7,572 nucleotides of DNA from assembly GCA_030600135.1 (NCBI GenBank), contig JAUVMS010000155.1:1-7572 (forward strand), in the 5' to 3' direction. Below are positions 5,293 to 7,572 of this stretch, piece by piece. Within the stretch, counting starts at the first letter, position 1. The number at the start of each line of letters is the position of its first letter. The notes below the pieces were generated by a model that searched no databases, was not told the DNA's origin, and saw only the letters and a program-made list of their open reading frames with translations. The DNA is from Hyphomicrobiales bacterium (lineage in GTDB: Bacteria > Pseudomonadota > Alphaproteobacteria > Rhizobiales > JAUVMS01). The translations under genes were made by a program, and so were the position numbers.

Positions 5293-6789
5293 TTGGCATT
5301 CAGCGAGTACGACAAATACGACGCGCTTGGGCTCGGCGAGCTTGTCCGCACGGGCGAGGTGAGTGCCCGCGAACTGGTCGAGACAGCGATCGCAAGAATC
5401 GAACAATGGAACCCGCATATAAACGCCGTCGTGGCGCGCCGGTTTGATCAGGCCCTGGCAGACGCCGATCGCCTCAAACCGTCATCCGGACAACCATTTG
5501 CCGGCGTGCCGTTCCTCATCAAGGACCTCAAGCAACCACACCCCGACATGGCGCTCACATGCGGCTCTCGCTTTCTCCGACACGATCGCCCGACCACCAA
5601 GAGCACGCTGCTCAACCGCATGGAAGCGGCAGGCGTCATCGTGCTTGGGCGCAGCGCATCACCGGAGTTCGGGCTGGTCGGCTACACCGAACCGGAGCTC
5701 CATGGCCCCTGTCGCAATCCTTGGAATTTGGGCCACACTCCCGGCGGCAGTTCGGGAGGTGCCGCGGCTGTGGTCGCGTCGGGTCTCGTGCCCATGGCGC
5801 AGGGTGGCGATGGCGGCGGCTCGATCCGCATTCCCGCCAGCTGCTGCGGGCTCTTCGGGCTGAAGCCCAGTCGTGGCCGCAATCCCATTGGTCCTGGACC
5901 CGCGGGCGGTTTTTCATCGCGCCTTAGCGTCGAGCATGTCCTCACCCGCACCGTGCGCGACAGCGCCGCAATGCTGGACATCACGAAAGGCATCGAGCCC
6001 TGGGCCCCCGTGAGCACGCCCGGCAGCGAGTCATCGTTCCTGGCCGGGCTCGACCGCCCACCGGAGCGGCTCAAAATTGCACTGTTGAACGAGCCACTCT
6101 TCAACGACGACCTCGAACCGGCGTGCAAAGAAGCAGTCGAGCAAGCGGCACGGCATTTCGCCTCGCTCGGCCATGAGATCGAGCCGGCCTTTCCCAACGA
6201 GATTGATCGCCAGGCCCTGGCGGCGGCCTTCCTGGTCCTTTGGTGCTCGGAATGCGCCCATGGCTTGCAACAGCTGCAAGATCAAACTGGTCGCAGGGCC
6301 GAAGCTGGCGACTTCGAGGCGACGACATGGGTCATGGCGCTCGTCGGTGGCCACGTGCGCGGCGCCGATGTGGCCGCCGCGGTGGCCACGATACACGCTG
6401 CCGAGCGTACCGCGACCGAGTTTCTCGAGCGCTTCGACATGATGCTGATGCCAACGTTGGCCTCGCCTCCGCCCGTGATCGGCGCCTTCAAGCCGACGCC
6501 CCGCGTGCAGCGCGCTATCCGCGCCATACGCCGATTGCCGCTACGCCCGCTGACCCAGCTCCTACATGGCCGCATGCGCGACGAGGCCTTTCACTGGGTC
6601 GGCTATACGCCGTTCGCCAACATCACCGGCCAGCCTGCCATGACACTGCCCCTGCATTGGACGGGTGATGGCCTGCCGGTCGGTGTGCAACTCGTTGGCC
6701 GCATTGGCGAGGAACAGCTCCTACTGCGCTTTGCCCGCCAAGTAGAGCAAGCGCATCCCTGGTTTGATCGGCGTCCCGCATTGCGTTGA
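5293..6789 (+). CDS. Amidase-signature hydrolase, 6-aminohexanoate cyclic dimer hydrolase-like
   Basis: An amide or ester-amide hydrolase of 498 residues. The complete Ser-cisSer-Lys triad is visible: Lys77 in FLIKDLK, Ser153 in GGSSGG, and nucleophile Ser177 in GGGSIRIPAS. The 24-residue gap between the serines equals that in fatty acid amide hydrolase (217/241). The N-terminus (YDALGLGELVRTGEVSARELVE) and tail (NITGQPAMTLP, DGLPVGVQLVGRIGEEQLLL) are family-typical. Overall order and length resemble NylA-type cyclic-dimer hydrolases more than GatA, which would need gatB/gatC; none is here. The usual (D/N)xGGS before the nucleophile reads GDGGGS. The start is taken as TTG 5293, with GGGAG nine bases upstream; the frame stays open to 5185 but would then overlap the TPP beta gene without homology. 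It follows the TPP beta stop by 20 nt and is probably the last gene of the cluster. No signal peptide, so cytosolic. The natural substrate is unknown. Confidence 0.9.
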   Translation: MAFSEYDKYDALGLGELVRTGEVSARELVETAIARIEQWNPHINAVVARRFDQALADADRLKPSSGQPFAGVPFLIKDLKQPHPDMALTCGSRFLRHDRPTTKSTLLNRMEAAGVIVLGRSASPEFGLVGYTEPELHGPCRNPWNLGHTPGGSSGGAAAVVASGLVPMAQGGDGGGSIRIPASCCGLFGLKPSRGRNPIGPGPAGGFSSRLSVEHVLTRTVRDSAAMLDITKGIEPWAPVSTPGSESSFLAGLDRPPERLKIALLNEPLFNDDLEPACKEAVEQAARHFASLGHEIEPAFPNEIDRQALAAAFLVLWCSECAHGLQQLQDQTGRRAEAGDFEATTWVMALVGGHVRGADVAAAVATIHAAERTATEFLERFDMMLMPTLASPPPVIGAFKPTPRVQRAIRAIRRLPLRPLTQLLHGRMRDEAFHWVGYTPFANITGQPAMTLPLHWTGDGLPVGVQLVGRIGEEQLLLRFARQVEQAHPWFDRRPALR

Positions 6790-6956
6790 GTTCGCGGCGC
6801 ATCCGCAATCGCCGACACCTTTGTGGTGCTTTGGTCAAATGGTCGGAAATTCTTGGCAATTTCCTTCACTTTGCACTGCAATAAGTTGGACGTAGCCCAT
6901 CAACTCAACTAAAAGCGGGCACGCCAGTCGCAGTATCCGAGAAGAGAATCAAGGTC
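6790..6956 (+). promoter_or_regulatory. asd leader: inverted repeats and candidate promoter
   Basis: This spacer of 167 bases holds no gene. A perfect inverted repeat GGAAATT-CTTGGC-AATTTCC lies at 6845-6864, followed by TTCACTTT. It overlaps TTGGCA (6853-6858), a good -35, which is 18 nt before TGCAAT (6877-6882), a fair -10. Across the -10 lies TTGCA-C-TGCAA (6871-6881), a second perfect palindrome. The arrangement looks like an operator over the asd promoter. Alternatively the first repeat, with its T-rich tail, could be a weak terminator for the amidase cluster; a smaller CACC/GGTG hairpin at 6816-6828 followed by CTTT is another weak candidate. No known riboswitch was recognised; the space is short for a lysine riboswitch and I see no peptide leader with lysine or threonine runs. 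Confidence 0.45.
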
Positions 6957-7572
6957 ATGACCTACGACGTCGCCATCGTCGGTGCCACGGGCAACGTGGG
7001 CCAGGAGATGCTCACCATCCTTGACGAGCGGGAGTTTCCGGTCGGCGAGGTTTATGCCATTGCTTCGCGCCGCTCAGTCGGCCGCGAACTCTCGTTTGGC
7101 GATAAGACACTCAAGTGCCACGACCTCGAGACGTTCGACTTTTCCAAATGCGACTTCGCTTTGATGTCGGCTGGCGGCACCATTGCAAAAGAGTGGGCCC
7201 TAAGAATTGGCCGTACCGGCTGCGTCGTCATCGATAACTCATCGGCTTGGCGCTACGATCTCGACGTGCCGCTCGTGGTGCCCGAGGTTAATGCCGATGC
7301 GGTGGCCGGATACGCCAAGAAAAACATCATCGCAAATCCGAATTGCTCGACTACACAGCTCGTCGTTGCCTTGAAGCCGCTGCATGACGTTGCCCGCATC
7401 AAGCGGGTGGTCGTGGCCACCTACCAGTCCGTCTCGGGCGCAGGCACAGACGGCATGGATGAACTCTGGAACCAGAACAAGGGCATCTTTGTGACGGATC
7501 CGCCTGAGCCGCAAGAGTTTACCAAGCAGATTGCCTTCAACGTCATTACGCACATCGACTTCTTCATGGAGG
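6957..7572 (+). CDS. asd: Aspartate-semialdehyde dehydrogenase, N-terminal part
   Basis: Reduces L-4-aspartyl phosphate to aspartate 4-semialdehyde with NADPH, the branch step to lysine/diaminopimelate, threonine and methionine. The window holds the first 205 codons of a protein usually of about 340 residues; the frame is open to the right edge. The ATG opens MTYDVAIVGATGNVGQEML, whose GATGNVG (9-15) is the NADP-binding Rossmann loop. IASRRSVGREL contributes to the adenosine-phosphate pocket. SAGGTIAKEW and VIDNSSAWRY are conserved, and ANPNCSTTQLV carries the nucleophile Cys130. TYQSVSGAGTDGMDEL follows the catalytic cysteine as expected. The AAGG at 6951-6954 is only two bases from the ATG, so the ribosome site is mediocre, yet the family N-terminus leaves no other start. 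leuB and asd are commonly close in alphaproteobacteria; here five other genes separate them. A 167-base leader with inverted repeats precedes it. Confidence 0.96.
   Translation, partial: MTYDVAIVGATGNVGQEMLTILDEREFPVGEVYAIASRRSVGRELSFGDKTLKCHDLETFDFSKCDFALMSAGGTIAKEWALRIGRTGCVVIDNSSAWRYDLDVPLVVPEVNADAVAGYAKKNIIANPNCSTTQLVVALKPLHDVARIKRVVVATYQSVSGAGTDGMDELWNQNKGIFVTDPPEPQEFTKQIAFNVITHIDFFME

Noticed and set aside
4637..5299. Minus-strand open frame of 220 codons over the TPP beta gene
   Set aside because: The plus strand encodes a clear TPP-binding domain with GDG...N; the antisense peptide is rich in Arg, Pro and Gly as expected for a shadow frame.
5293..6789. Amidase as GatA, subunit of the Glu-tRNA amidotransferase
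   Set aside because: No gatB or gatC is adjacent, and the N- and C-terminal segments resemble stand-alone cyclic-dimer-hydrolase-type amidases.

Overview
The window looks like chromosomal DNA of an alphaproteobacterium, most likely Hyphomicrobiales or a close relative. It is GC-rich, the LeuB and aspartate-semialdehyde dehydrogenase sequences are of alphaproteobacterial type, and a secreted Cys-rich protein resembles uncharacterised proteins I associate with that order. The placement rests on sequence familiarity only; no search was run. There is no RNA gene, CRISPR array, insertion sequence or phage gene, and no gene-free stretch longer than about 170 bases.

Region 1 (1-1765) is a divergent pair. 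On the minus strand, leaving the window at its left edge, is the start of a pyridoxamine 5'-phosphate oxidase (PPOX)-like flavin split-barrel protein. On the plus strand is a MocR/PdxR-type regulator, a GntR winged helix fused to a PLP-binding aminotransferase-like domain. The 159 bases between them hold three phased CCAAT direct repeats, one inverted copy, a small palindrome and an AT-rich core, as expected for a shared operator and promoter. The regulator's conserved N-terminus is split over two frames, either a real frameshift or a one-base sequence error.

Region 2 (1812-2921) is leuB, 3-isopropylmalate dehydrogenase of leucine synthesis, complete with its catalytic residues.

Region 3 (3044-6789) is a tight five-gene plus-strand cluster lying between leuB and asd: a secreted six-cysteine protein of unknown function, a VOC (glyoxalase/bleomycin-resistance fold) protein, the two halves of a split thiamine pyrophosphate decarboxylase of the sulfopyruvate/phosphonopyruvate decarboxylase type, and an amidase-signature hydrolase resembling 6-aminohexanoate cyclic dimer hydrolase. 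Two junctions overlap (4 and 8 nt) and the others are 15-20 nt, so these five are probably one transcript. The order suggests a small catabolic module in which an amide is hydrolysed and a 2-oxo acid decarboxylated, but the substrate cannot be read from the sequence.

Region 4 (6957-7572) is the first 205 codons of asd, aspartate-semialdehyde dehydrogenase, preceded by a 167-base spacer with a perfect inverted repeat overlapping a candidate promoter. The most interesting points are the uncharacterised cluster between two amino-acid biosynthesis genes, the split regulator N-terminus, and the two structured intergenic regions.
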